A stretch of 64,000 bases of DNA from Streptomyces sp. NBC_00190. GTDB lineage: Bacteria > Actinomycetota > Actinomycetes > Streptomycetales > Streptomycetaceae. Made by a program: the position numbers and the translations under genes. Location of the stretch: positions 7,130,001 through 7,194,000 of the forward strand of contig NZ_CP108131.1 in the NCBI RefSeq assembly GCF_036203305.1. The letters are read 5' to 3'. Shown piece after piece: positions 26,547-35,278 of the stretch. How positions within the stretch are numbered: the first letter of the stretch is position 1; the number at the start of each line of letters is the position of its first letter. The notes beneath the pieces are model-generated. The model was not told the origin of the DNA, ran no database searches, and worked only from the letters and a program-made list of their open reading frames with translations.

Positions 26547-28367
26547 TCAGCGCCCGTCCTCCTCGTCGAGCGCCTTGTCGAGGGTGATGGCGGCCATGAT
26601 CAGGGACAGGTGGGTGAACGCCTGAGGGAAGTTGCCCAGTTGCTCCCCGCTCGGACCGACTTCCTCGGCGAACAGCCCGACGTGGTTGGCGTAGGTCTGC
26701 ATCTTCTCGAAGGTGTAGCGGGCCTGGGACAGCCGTCCCGCCCGGGCCAGCGCGTCGACGTAGAGGAAGGTGCACAGACTGAAGGTGCCCTCCGAGCCAC
26801 GCAGCCCGTCCGGCGATGCCGCCGGGTCGTAGCGGTAGACGAGGCTGTCGGAGACGAGCTTGCGGTCCATCGCGTCGAGCGTGGAGAGCCATGCCCCGGC
26901 CCGTGGAGCGACGAACTGAACCCTGGGCATCAGCAGCAGCGAGGCGTCCAGGACATCGCTGTCGTATTGCTGTACGAACGCACGCTCCTTCTCGCTCCAG
27001 CCACGCTTCATGACTTGGGTGAATACGGCGTCCCTCGCTTTGCGCCATCGCTCGACATCGGCAGGTCTGCGGAGGTACTCGGCCAGCTGTAGCCCGTGGT
27101 CGAAGGCGACCCACGACATCACCCGGCTGTAGGTGAAGTCCTGGCGGCCGCCGCGGGTCTCCCAGATACCCTCGTCCGGCCGGTCCCAGGCGTCGGCGAA
27201 CCAGTCAAGCGTCCTGCAGAGCGCCTCCCAGCCCTCGAAGCTGGCCTGCTGGGCGATCTCGCGCCCCTGGGACACTGCGTAGAGAGCCTCCCCGTAGATG
27301 TCCAGCTGGAGCTGGTCGGCGGCGCCGTTGCCGATGCGGACGGGGAACGAGCCGCGGTAGCCCTCGAAGTGAGCGAGTGTTTCCTCAGGCAAGTCAGGAT
27401 CGCCATCGATCCGGTACATCGTCTGGAGCGGCTCACCCTCCTTGCCGGCTCGTTCCTGCAGCCTGTCCACCAGCCAGTGGACGAAGGCGGTGGCCTCCTC
27501 GACGAAGCCGAGGTCCAGCATGGCCCGCACGGACAGCGAGCCGTCGCGGACCCAGGTGAACCGGTAGTCCCAGTTGCGCTCTCCGCCGACCTGCTCGGGC
27601 AGCCCCATGGTGGCCGCGGCGATGAGGGCGCCGGTGGGGGCGTAGGTGAGGAGCTTGAGGGTGATGGCCGAGCGGTGCACCAGCTCGGGCCACCGTCCCC
27701 GGTAGCGGGACTGGCGCAGCCATTGCTGCCAGAACCGGCTGACTTCCCCGAGACGTTCGGTGAACCCGTCGACCGTGGGCGGCGGGGGTACCTCGCCGCC
27801 GGACGCACACACGGTGAATACGGCCCCGCCTGATTCACCGGCTTTCAGCGTCACCTTTGCGCGTACGTCCTGGCCATCCCGCTCCAGCGGGAAGGTGGAC
27901 TGCAGGTGCCCGTCGATCCCAGGGGCCCGGAAGAGGGCTCCGTTCTCGCCGAGCTCGAGTTGGTGCTCGGCCCGGCCGTAGTCGAAGCGCGGTCTGCACT
28001 CGAGCGTGAAGTCGACCGTCCCGCGCACGGCGCGGATCACACGGATCAGGGTGTGCCGGTCGGTGGGGGTGCGCGTCCGGTCCGGGGGCATGAAGTCGAC
28101 TACCTCGCCCACTCCGTCCGGTGACATGAACCGGGTAACCAAGATGGCGGTGTCGGGGTAGTAGAGCTGTTTGCAGGTGCCGTCGGGGTGCTCGGGGGCC
28201 AGCCGCATGTACCCGCCGCGATCGTGGTCGAGCAGGGCGGCGAAGATGCTGGGCGAATCGAACCTGGGAGCTGCGAACCAGTCGACGACACCCTGAGACG
28301 AGACGAGCGCGGCGGTCTGCAGATCGCCGACCAAGCCGTGCTCGGCGATAGGAGGGTAGCGGTCCAT
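26547..28367 (-). CDS. Glycoside hydrolase family 15 (trehalase/glucoamylase-like)
   Basis: A 606-aa cytosolic enzyme. N-terminal beta domain (YPPIAEHGLVGDLQTAALVS, VDWFAAPRFDSPSIFAALLD) and an (alpha/alpha)6 catalytic barrel with the GH15 signature NWDYRFTWVRDGSLSVRAML. Related actinobacterial proteins are trehalases or glucoamylase-like, hydrolysing alpha-linked glucosides. No signal peptide, which fits intracellular trehalose turnover. The start is ATG 28367. The gene converges on gadB with 30 bp between stops and lies downstream of the MFS gene on the same strand, 257 bp away. Substrate is not decidable from sequence. Confidence 0.9.
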   Translation of the reverse strand: MDRYPPIAEHGLVGDLQTAALVSSQGVVDWFAAPRFDSPSIFAALLDHDRGGYMRLAPEHPDGTCKQLYYPDTAILVTRFMSPDGVGEVVDFMPPDRTRTPTDRHTLIRVIRAVRGTVDFTLECRPRFDYGRAEHQLELGENGALFRAPGIDGHLQSTFPLERDGQDVRAKVTLKAGESGGAVFTVCASGGEVPPPPTVDGFTERLGEVSRFWQQWLRQSRYRGRWPELVHRSAITLKLLTYAPTGALIAAATMGLPEQVGGERNWDYRFTWVRDGSLSVRAMLDLGFVEEATAFVHWLVDRLQERAGKEGEPLQTMYRIDGDPDLPEETLAHFEGYRGSFPVRIGNGAADQLQLDIYGEALYAVSQGREIAQQASFEGWEALCRTLDWFADAWDRPDEGIWETRGGRQDFTYSRVMSWVAFDHGLQLAEYLRRPADVERWRKARDAVFTQVMKRGWSEKERAFVQQYDSDVLDASLLLMPRVQFVAPRAGAWLSTLDAMDRKLVSDSLVYRYDPAASPDGLRGSEGTFSLCTFLYVDALARAGRLSQARYTFEKMQTYANHVGLFAEEVGPSGEQLGNFPQAFTHLSLIMAAITLDKALDEEDGR

Positions 28368-28624
28368 TGCGACTCCGGGTCTCGGGAAAGCCCCCTTTGT
28401 CTACTATCGGCGACCCCTGCCGTCCCTGCCATGTCGATGGAGCCCAGTACTGCTGCCGTAGGCCACGGACGACCACCCGCGGGCCGCCACCCGTACGGCG
28501 CCGCCGGCGCGCGCCTCAGCCAGCGCCATGGACACGGGTCCGATGCCGACTGGCCGCACGAGCCGAACGTCCCCCTCGGCTTGCTGTGCTTCTCTCTGTG
28601 ACCTTCGATCGCCTGACCGGCGCC

Positions 28625-30247
28625 TCAGTCTCCGGAGCCAGTCGACTCCTCGCTGGCAGCGGACTCGGAGTCCTGGGCGTAGTAGCGGCGGAGGAGCTCC
28701 TGTTCGGCGTCCCGGTGCGGGAACATGAAGAAGACCAGCAGCGCACCCAGCGCGATCGCGAGCAGGCCGGCGGCGTATGCCCAGTTGTCGCCGTCGAGGA
28801 ACGCCTGGCGGGCGGTCGCGACGATCTGGTCGGCGTACTTGGGGTACTGCTGGGCGGTCTGCTCGGCGGAGGCGAACGACTTCGTCAGCTCGCCCTGGAC
28901 CTGCTCCGATACGTGCTTGCTCTCGGAGGACGCGGCGATCGCCGAGCTGAACGCCGAGGCGTAGCCGGCGGTGAGCAGCGCGCCCATGACGGACTGTATG
29001 ATGGCCCCGCCGAGGTCCCGTTGCAGGTCCGCCGTGCCCGAGGCCATGCCTGCCCGTCGCACGGGCACCGACCCGGTCAGCGAGTGCGATGCGGGCGTCC
29101 CGGCGAAGCCGACCCCGATGCCGGAGAACACGTAGGCAAGGCCGATCTGCCAGTAACTGCTGTCCTCGCCCCAGAACAGCAGCATCCAGCCGAAGGCGAG
29201 GAAGAGGAACACATAACCGATCAGCAGGGTCGTGCGGGCGCCGCGCGTCTCGACCAGCTTTGCGGACCGCGGTGCCACGAACACCATTGCCACGACGACG
29301 GGGAGGATGGCGGCGCCGGCTTCGACGGAGTCGTACTCGAGCACGTTCTGCAGGTACTGCTGGCTGATGAACGCCGACCCCGTCAGGGAGCCGAACACGA
29401 TGATTCCTGCGCATGCGGCGACCCAGAACGTTCGCCGGCCGGCGATGTGGAGGTCGTACAGCGGGTTGGGAGCCCGGCGCTGACGCCAGAAGAACGCTGC
29501 TCCGGCAGCGAGGGCGAGCACGGCGAGGCCGACGACCAGTGCCCCCTGGTCGGGTACGGCGGCGAAGTTGATCGCCAGAACGAGTCCCGCGATCATGAGG
29601 ACGGACAGGATGCCGCCGAGGTTGTCCACCGGTTCGGTCGACTCGTTGGCGTGCGCGGGGACGAACATCAACGCCATGATCAGCGCGACCACGGCGAGGG
29701 GCAGGGTGACCAGGAACACCGACCCCCAGTAGAAGTGTTCGAGCAGCGCGCCCGCGATCACCGGCCCGAGCATGGAGATGCCTCCGCCGAGGGCCGACCA
29801 CAGTGCGATCGACTTCGTCCGCGCCGGCCCCGCCCACAGGGCGGTGATCAGCGCCAGGGTGGTCGGGTAGGCCATGCCGGCCGAGAGTCCCCCGATGATC
29901 CGGGCCACCACGAGGACGGTGTCATTGGGCGCGTACGCGGCGAGCAGGCAGGCGGGGACGGAGAGGGCGACGCCGAGGAGCAGCAGCAACTTGCGCCCGT
30001 GACGGTCGCCGACCGCACCCAGATAGAGCACCGATGCGGCCAGGCCGAGGGAGTACCCCACGGCGATCAGGTTCAGTGTGGTCTGGGACGAGTCGAAGGC
30101 CTTCCCGATCGCGGGCAGGGCCACGTTGGCCACCGACAGGTTCAGGTTGGCCACCGCCGCAACGATGATCAGGGACGCCAGGACGAGCGGCGCGCGCGCC
30201 GGTGCCTCGTGCGGCACCTCGGTTCGAGGCGCGTCACTTCTCGACAT
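28625..30247 (-). CDS. MFS transporter, DHA2-type drug exporter
   Basis: A 540-aa integral membrane protein with about 14 hydrophobic segments. The first begins at APLVLASLIIVAAVANLNLS, and motif A is GAVGDRHGRK. A periplasmic helical loop near the C-terminus (SESKHVSEQVQGELTKSF) precedes the last segment; the tail is acidic. The start is ATG 30247 with GGAGG five bases upstream. It probably exports small toxic compounds by proton antiport. A catalase-family gene starts only 29 bp away on the other strand, suggesting shared divergent regulation, perhaps by oxidative or solvent stress. Confidence 0.92.
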   Translation of the reverse strand: MSRSDAPRTEVPHEAPARAPLVLASLIIVAAVANLNLSVANVALPAIGKAFDSSQTTLNLIAVGYSLGLAASVLYLGAVGDRHGRKLLLLLGVALSVPACLLAAYAPNDTVLVVARIIGGLSAGMAYPTTLALITALWAGPARTKSIALWSALGGGISMLGPVIAGALLEHFYWGSVFLVTLPLAVVALIMALMFVPAHANESTEPVDNLGGILSVLMIAGLVLAINFAAVPDQGALVVGLAVLALAAGAAFFWRQRRAPNPLYDLHIAGRRTFWVAACAGIIVFGSLTGSAFISQQYLQNVLEYDSVEAGAAILPVVVAMVFVAPRSAKLVETRGARTTLLIGYVFLFLAFGWMLLFWGEDSSYWQIGLAYVFSGIGVGFAGTPASHSLTGSVPVRRAGMASGTADLQRDLGGAIIQSVMGALLTAGYASAFSSAIAASSESKHVSEQVQGELTKSFASAEQTAQQYPKYADQIVATARQAFLDGDNWAYAAGLLAIALGALLVFFMFPHRDAEQELLRRYYAQDSESAASEESTGSGD

Positions 30248-30276
30248 GGAAACCTCCGGGCCGATGTTTCGTTTTC

Positions 30277-31422
30277 GTGAAAGTCTTGCTTGATCCGCTT
30301 CGCTGCACATCGCCCCATTGGGATGACATCGCCAGGCGCCAGCAAGCACGGCAGAGTAGGGCTGACGGGTTGTGTCGGAGGTGTGTTGCGAACGCCATCG
30401 CCGAGTCGGTCGAGGCCGGTGGCGCCGGACGGGCCCTCCGCGATGCTCACGCCAAGGGCTACGGGCTGGTCCGAGGGGAAGTGGAGATCCTGGACGGGCT
30501 TCCCCCCGAGTACGCCCAGGGCATCTACGCGACTCCGGGAACCCACGATGCGCTCATCCGCTCTTCCAACGGCTCGGCCCACGCCGGAGCAGACGCGCGA
30601 CTGGGCAACGCCACCGGACTGGCCCTGAAGATCTTCGGCATCCCCGGGCCGACCCTGCTGGAAGACGAACCGGACACGGGCACGTTCGACTACGCCAACA
30701 TCAACGCACCGATCTTCTTCGGCAAGACTGTCGAGCGCTACGTGGTCCTCCAGGATTTGTTCCTGAACTCGTCGGCCTATTTCTCCCAGGGCCGAGCCGG
30801 CGCGCATCGTTTCTACACCGAGTTCGTGACCGGAAAGGGAACCCTCGACCAGGACGACTGGGCGTGGGATGAGTTCCTGGCCTTTCTGAGCCTGGCCAAG
30901 ATCCCTCTGGTCAACGTATTGCTGTCGAGCTACTGGACGATGGGCGCGGTCAGGCACGGGGACTACATCGCCAAGGTGCGCATCACTCCCGACCCGGAAT
31001 GCGCAGCTGCGGTGGTCCGGCGCGCCATCGACCCGACTTCCGCAGCGGAGGTCTTCCGACCGGCTCTGCAAGCCGAGCTGCAGGAGCGGCCCTACGCCTT
31101 CGACATCCAGATTCAGCTCTGCACCGATCTGGAGCGGATGCCGGTGGAGGACCCCACTGTGGAGTGGCCCGAGCAGCTCTCGCCGTCCGTCACCGTGGCC
31201 AGGCTGCGGCTGCCGCAGCAGGACATCTCCGGCCCGGAAAACCTGGAGAAGATGGACTCACTGTCCTTCACCCCTTGGCGGGTCACCGCAGAGCACGCGC
31301 CCCTGGGCAACATCATGCGGGCCCGCAAGGAGGTCTACCGGCACTCCTCCATCGCGCGCCACAAGCTCAACCAGCAGCCGCGCACAGAGCCCCGCAGCGC
31401 CGACGAGGTGCTTGGCGCTTGA
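30277..31422 (+). CDS. Catalase-superfamily protein
   Basis: About 381 aa. The conserved catalase-like N-terminal block is present (HAKGYGLVRGEVEILDGLPPEYAQGIYATPG), followed by GLALKIFGIPG, VLQDLFLNSSAYFSQ and a C-terminal SFTPWRVTAEHAPLGNIMRARKEVY, typical of the catalase-like heme family lacking the classical tetramer wrapping arm. GTG 30277 is assumed; initiation further inside (for example GTG 30385) is possible because no clear ribosome-binding site is seen. Whether it degrades peroxide or oxidises lipid peroxides is unknown. It is divergent from the exporter gene. Confidence 0.82.
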   Translation: MKVLLDPLRCTSPHWDDIARRQQARQSRADGLCRRCVANAIAESVEAGGAGRALRDAHAKGYGLVRGEVEILDGLPPEYAQGIYATPGTHDALIRSSNGSAHAGADARLGNATGLALKIFGIPGPTLLEDEPDTGTFDYANINAPIFFGKTVERYVVLQDLFLNSSAYFSQGRAGAHRFYTEFVTGKGTLDQDDWAWDEFLAFLSLAKIPLVNVLLSSYWTMGAVRHGDYIAKVRITPDPECAAAVVRRAIDPTSAAEVFRPALQAELQERPYAFDIQIQLCTDLERMPVEDPTVEWPEQLSPSVTVARLRLPQQDISGPENLEKMDSLSFTPWRVTAEHAPLGNIMRARKEVYRHSSIARHKLNQQPRTEPRSADEVLGA

Positions 31423-31965
31423 CCCGGTCCACCTCCGGTCAGACAGATCCGGATCACGGAAACAACCGCTCCGGCCCAAGCGGCGCAGGTGACCAGGAGT
31501 TCGCGGCGCCCTTGCGAGTGGCTCTCCGTGAGCCGGTTTCAGGGCGCTCTCTTCAGGCCATCGATGTGTGTCACTTGACCGTCTATGGCAGGCCGCCGAC
31601 GGGGTCGGTCAGTGCGGTCGCCTCGGCCTCGGTCTCGCGGGTCACGGGGATCTCGGGGGTGCGGAACCGGTCGAGGAGGGCGAGGGCGGGACTGAAAGTC
31701 CGGTATGTGCCCCGTCTGCGGCGCCGGTGCAGTCCGCGACCAGCAGGCCCAGAGGCGCTGATCCCACGCTGCCCTCGAAGCAGAGGGCTCCAGGAACACG
31801 CCACTCCAGCGGCGTGATGGTGCATCAGAGAAGTCAGCAATCGGTCAGCACGAGTCCTGAAAGACCTGCGGAAAGCTGACCGAACATGCGAATCGTTGTA
31901 GGCTCCGGAGACCGCCCTTGACCTGCGTGAAGCAGGCAGGGAGCTGACATATCGGGAGTATTCGC
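31423..31965. other. Gene-free stretch upstream of panD
   Basis: No supported gene in 543 bp. A minus-strand frame ending at 31583 (ALLDRFRTPEIPVTRETEAE, stop after GGLP) reads like the tail of a protein but has no start or family match, so it may be another remnant. The last 100 bp are AT-richer with a gtattcgc just before the panD ATG, and presumably carry its promoter. This gap separates the stress cluster from the chromosomal-looking panD region. Confidence 0.4.
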
Positions 31966-32385
31966 ATGCTTCGCACCATGTTCAAGTCCAAGATCCATCG
32001 GGCCACCGTCACGCAGGCCGATCTGCACTATGTCGGATCCGTGACCGTCGACGCCGATCTGCTGGACGCCGCGGATCTGCTGCCCGGGGAGTTGGTCCAC
32101 ATCGTGGACATCACCAACGGGGCGCGCCTGGAGACCTACGTCATCGAGGGGGAGCGCGGGTCCGGGGTCATCGGGATCAACGGTGCCGCCGCTCATCTGG
32201 TGCACCCCGGGGACCTGGTCATCCTCATCAGTTACGCGCAGGTCGAGGACGCCGAGGCCCGCGTGTTCCAGCCCCACGTCGTGCATGTCGACGCGGACAA
32301 TCGCATCATCGAGCTGGGCGCGGATCCCTCCGCCCCGGTGCCCGGTACGGATCAGGAGCGCAGCCCGCACGCCGTGGCTGTCTGA
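31966..32385 (+). CDS. panD: Aspartate 1-decarboxylase precursor
   Basis: A 139-aa pyruvoyl-dependent enzyme making beta-alanine from aspartate for pantothenate and CoA synthesis. The self-cleavage site Gly24-Ser25 (HYVGSVTVD) gives the pyruvoyl group on Ser25. The N-terminal [20 protein letters not shown] and the later [14 protein letters not shown] are conserved. The start is ATG 31966. A 16-bp gap precedes a GNAT gene, then a racemase, so a small operon is likely. Other pan genes are not in this window. Confidence 0.97.
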   Translation: MLRTMFKSKIHRATVTQADLHYVGSVTVDADLLDAADLLPGELVHIVDITNGARLETYVIEGERGSGVIGINGAAAHLVHPGDLVILISYAQVEDAEARVFQPHVVHVDADNRIIELGADPSAPVPGTDQERSPHAVAV

Positions 32386-32400
32386 GGGGAGTCGGGGACC

Positions 32401-32739
32401 ATGGTCGAGGTCAAGGACGAGCGGAAGGCCGGACGGCTGCTGGCCTTCGAGGGCGGGGCGGTGGTGGGGTTCATCGCCTACTTCGTACTCGCCGAGGCCC
32501 CGCACGCTCTGGTGGCGGTGCACACCGTCGTCGAGCCGGGCCACGAGGGCCGGGGCATCGCCGGGGAGCTGGTGAAGACCCTCTACGGGATCGCCGCCGC
32601 CGAGGGCGTGCCCGTGGTTCCGCTCTGCCCGTACGCGGCGAGCTGGGCGGCCAAACACCCCGACCAGGCGCCGGAGCCGGCCCCCGAGGTCGTGTCGGCG
32701 GCCAAGGTCCAGCTCGATGCCGACGCCGACCTCTGGTGA
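32401..32739 (+). CDS. GNAT-fold N-acetyltransferase-like protein (YjdJ type)
   Basis: A 112-aa compact GNAT-like protein. It opens with strands (EVKDERKAGRLLAFEGGAVV), then VAVHTVVEPGHEGRGIAGEL, the pyrophosphate-binding turn in the small YjdJ/COG2388 acetyltransferases, and VPLCPYAASWAAKHPD, a typical family ending. ATG 32401 has GAGGGGAG upstream. Its stop overlaps the start of the racemase-family gene (GTGA), so these are coupled. In some bacteria such GNAT proteins accompany PanD as maturation factors (PanZ is a different, larger subfamily); a comparable role here is only inference. Confidence 0.85.
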   Translation: MVEVKDERKAGRLLAFEGGAVVGFIAYFVLAEAPHALVAVHTVVEPGHEGRGIAGELVKTLYGIAAAEGVPVVPLCPYAASWAAKHPDQAPEPAPEVVSAAKVQLDADADLW

Positions 32740-33365
32740 CGGATCTGCTCCTGCTGCACACCTCGCCCGCGCACGTCCCGGTCTTCGACGCGCTGCGGGA
32801 CCGGAGCCACCCGGGAGCCGTACTGCGGCACCGGGTGGTTCCGGAGCTGCTCGACCGGGCCCGTGCCGAAGGGCCGCAGGCGGTGGCTCCGGATCTCGCC
32901 CGCCTGCTCGCCGAGGCCGGGCCGGTGCCCGTGCTGGTCACCTGCTCGACGATCGGGGCGACCGCGGAATCCCTCGCTCCGGCGCTCGGCTCCCCGGTGC
33001 TGCGCGTGGACCGGCCGATGGCGGCCGCCGCGGTGCGCACCGGCGCGCGGATCGTCGTACTGGCCACCGTGGAGTCGACCTTCGCGCCCACCTGTGAACT
33101 GCTGGCCGAGGAGGCCGGGGAGCGGCCGGTCTCGATCCGTACGCAGCTGGTCGCCGGAGCCTGGGAGCGCTTCGCCGCGGGGGACGACGCCGGCTCCCTC
33201 GCCCGGGTGGCCGAGGCCGCCGACGCCGTAATCGACGCCGACGTCATCGTGCTGGCCCAGGCCTCCATGGCAGGCGCCGCGGATCTCGTCACGACCCGGA
33301 TCCCGGTGCTGTCCAGCCCGGCTCCCGGCCTGGCGGCGGGCCTGCGGCTGGCGGGGGCCTCGTAG
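32736..33365 (+). CDS. Asp/Glu racemase-family protein
   Basis: A 209-aa protein starting at GTG 32736 inside the GNAT stop. It shows the two-cysteine racemase fold pattern only in part: LVTCSTIGATAESLAP holds the first-half cysteine motif and TFAPTCELLAEEA a second cysteine, with VLRVDRPMA and DVIVLAQASMAGAADL as family blocks. It belongs with hydantoin/arylmalonate/aspartate racemase-like proteins. The substrate is unknown; neighbouring panD suggests aspartate metabolism. Length is normal for the family. Confidence 0.82.
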   Translation: MTDLLLLHTSPAHVPVFDALRDRSHPGAVLRHRVVPELLDRARAEGPQAVAPDLARLLAEAGPVPVLVTCSTIGATAESLAPALGSPVLRVDRPMAAAAVRTGARIVVLATVESTFAPTCELLAEEAGERPVSIRTQLVAGAWERFAAGDDAGSLARVAEAADAVIDADVIVLAQASMAGAADLVTTRIPVLSSPAPGLAAGLRLAGAS

Positions 33366-33440
33366 GCAGCCTGCCGGGGCGGAATCCCCAGGGCTGATCC
33401 CGGGGCCTCGTACGGGCTTTCCGGGGGCGATTGCGGGAAA

Positions 33441-33641
33441 ATGGGACCCATGGTGCGAAAACTCGAAGAGACGCAGCCACCGGTGCCGGAGCCCGAGCCG
33501 ACCCCCGACCCCGCGCCCTTCCCGGACCCCGAGCCGATCCCGCGCCCGGTGCCACCCGTGCCCGGCCCCTTCCCGGAGCCGGACCCGGTGCCTCCGCCGC
33601 CAGGGCCCGCGCCGGTACCGCAGCCCGGGCCCTGGAGCTGA
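33441..33641 (+). CDS. Proline-rich small protein
   Basis: A 66-aa, extremely Pro/Glu-rich sequence (VPEPEPTPDPAPFPDPEPIP) ending in a Trp-Ser. It has no signal peptide or known domain. The start could be ATG 33441 or 33450; neither has a strong ribosome-binding site. It may be a real disordered protein, since the codon pattern fits the local GC bias, or a chance frame. It sits at the end of the panD group, convergent with gnd seven bases away. Confidence 0.4.
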   Translation: MGPMVRKLEETQPPVPEPEPTPDPAPFPDPEPIPRPVPPVPGPFPEPDPVPPPPGPAPVPQPGPWS

Positions 33642-33647
33642 GCGGCC

Positions 33648-35093
33648 TCAGCCCGTCTGGACCTCGGTGCGGTCGCCGCTCCAGAGGGTGTGGAACGAGC
33701 CCGCTCGGTCGGTGCGCCGGTAGGTGTGCGCCCCGAAGAAGTCGCGCTGCCCCTGGGTGAGGGCCGCGGGAAGCCGCTCCGCGCGCAGCGCGTCGTAGTA
33801 CGCCAGCGAAGCCGCGAAGGCGGGCACCGGGATGCCCTGGCGCACCGCCGCCACCAGCACGGACCGCCAGCCCTCCTGTGCCGCCCCGATCTCCTCGGCG
33901 AAACGCGCGTCCGCCAGTAGGCTCGGCAGCTCGGGCTGCGCGTCGTACGCGGCCCGGATCCGGTCCAGGAACGCGGCCCGGATGATGCAGCCGCCGCGCC
34001 ACAGCGAGGCCACGGCGCTCAGGTCCACGCCCCAGCCGTACTCCTGGCTGCCCGCCTGGATCTGGTGGAAGCCCTGGGTGTACGAGACGATCTTCGAGGC
34101 GTACAGGGCCTCCTCCACCTGTGCGGCGAATTCCTCCGCAGCTTCCGGGGACAGCGCGGCGGCCGTCGGGCCCGCGAGCCCCCGTGCGGCCGTACGCAGG
34201 TCCGCGTGGCCGGAGACCGCCCGGGCGAAGACCGCCTCCGCGATCCCCGACACCGGCACGCCCAGGTCCAGGGCGATCTGCACGGTCCAGCGGCCGGTGC
34301 CCTTCTGCTCGGCGGCGTCGGCCACGACGTCCACGAACGGGCGGCCCGTCGCGGCGTCCGTGTGGGCGAGCACCTCGGCCGTGATCTCGATCAGGTACGA
34401 GTCGAGGCGCCCCTGGTTCCAGGTCCGGAAGGTCTCCGCGATCTTCGCGGGGGAGTAGCCGGCGACCTCGCGCAGCAGGTGGTACGCCTCGGCGATGAGC
34501 TGCATGTCGGCGTACTCGATGCCGTTGTGCACCATCTTGACGAAGTGTCCGGCGCCGTCGGGGCCCATGTGTGAGGTGCACGGCGTCCCGTCGGCGGCCT
34601 TCGCGGCGATCTTCTCCAGCAGCGGGCCGAGGGACGCGTACGACTCCTTCGAGCCGCCGGGCATGATGCTCGGCCCGAGCAGCGCACCCTCCTCACCGCC
34701 CGAGATGCCCACGCCCACGAAGTGGATGCCCTGTTCGCGCAGCTCCCTCTCGCGGCGCCGGGTGTCCTCGAAGTGCGCGTTGCCGCCGTCGATGATGACG
34801 TCGCCCTCCTCCAGGAGCGGCGCGAACTCGCGGATTACGGCGTCGGTCGGCTCCCCGGCCTTCACCATGATGACGAGGCGTCGGGGACGCTCCAGCGCGT
34901 CGACGAACTCCTTCGCGGACTCGGCTGCCACGAAGCGGCCCTCGTGGCCGAACTCCTTCACGAGAGCGGTGGTCTTCGAGGCGGTGCGGTTGTGCACGGC
35001 GACGGTGAAGCCGTTGCGGGCGAAGTTCCGGGCGAGGTTGCTGCCCATGACCGCGAGCCCGGTGACGCCGATCTGGGCTGTGCTGGTGCTCAT
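33648..35093 (-). CDS. gnd: 6-phosphogluconate dehydrogenase (decarboxylating)
   Basis: A 481-aa pentose phosphate enzyme oxidising 6-phosphogluconate to ribulose 5-phosphate with CO2 release, making NADPH. N-terminal Rossmann GVTGLAVMGSNLARNFAR; NADP preference suggested by HNRTASKT; the substrate motif IIDGGNAHFEDTRRRE; catalytic block GHFVKMVHNGIEYADMQLI; family length about 480. It is the long homodimeric form. The start is ATG 35093. It is divergent from the Rpf/LysM/M23 gene with a 9-bp hairpin between them. Confidence 0.97.
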   Translation of the reverse strand: MSTSTAQIGVTGLAVMGSNLARNFARNGFTVAVHNRTASKTTALVKEFGHEGRFVAAESAKEFVDALERPRRLVIMVKAGEPTDAVIREFAPLLEEGDVIIDGGNAHFEDTRRRERELREQGIHFVGVGISGGEEGALLGPSIMPGGSKESYASLGPLLEKIAAKAADGTPCTSHMGPDGAGHFVKMVHNGIEYADMQLIAEAYHLLREVAGYSPAKIAETFRTWNQGRLDSYLIEITAEVLAHTDAATGRPFVDVVADAAEQKGTGRWTVQIALDLGVPVSGIAEAVFARAVSGHADLRTAARGLAGPTAAALSPEAAEEFAAQVEEALYASKIVSYTQGFHQIQAGSQEYGWGVDLSAVASLWRGGCIIRAAFLDRIRAAYDAQPELPSLLADARFAEEIGAAQEGWRSVLVAAVRQGIPVPAFAASLAYYDALRAERLPAALTQGQRDFFGAHTYRRTDRAGSFHTLWSGDRTEVQTG

Positions 35094-35194
35094 CGTTGCG
35101 CTCCTGCGTGCTTCGGTGTGCGGGGAATGCCGACGCTACATCGACGCGGACGGCTACCGGTCCGATCGCCGCCGAGGGATTGTCAAATTCCGCT

Positions 35195-35218
35195 AAGGGG
35201 CGCCCCGTTGCGCCCCTT
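35195..35218. other. 9-bp hairpin between gnd and Rpf-like gene
   Basis: The arms 35195-35203 and 35210-35218 (aaggggcgc / gcgcccctt) pair perfectly around cccgtt. It lies in the divergent gap, 61 bp before the Rpf-like start, so it may be an attenuator or leader structure of that gene. I looked for a ydaO-type c-di-AMP riboswitch, known before some rpf genes, and did not see one. Confidence 0.45.
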
Positions 35219-35278
35219 GTCATGCTCTGATCGTGACGTTAGGTTTTGCGTTTCCTGTTGTCTTCGATGGGGGCTCCC

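Noticed and set aside
28404..29837. Long minus-strand frame inside the MFS gene
   Set aside because: Arg-rich composition typical of shadow translation in high-GC DNA; the MFS frame gives clear membrane segments and motif A.
35094..35278. Possible c-di-AMP (ydaO) riboswitch before the Rpf-like gene
   Set aside because: Expected conserved blocks were not found in the short 185-bp gap; only a simple 9-bp hairpin is present.
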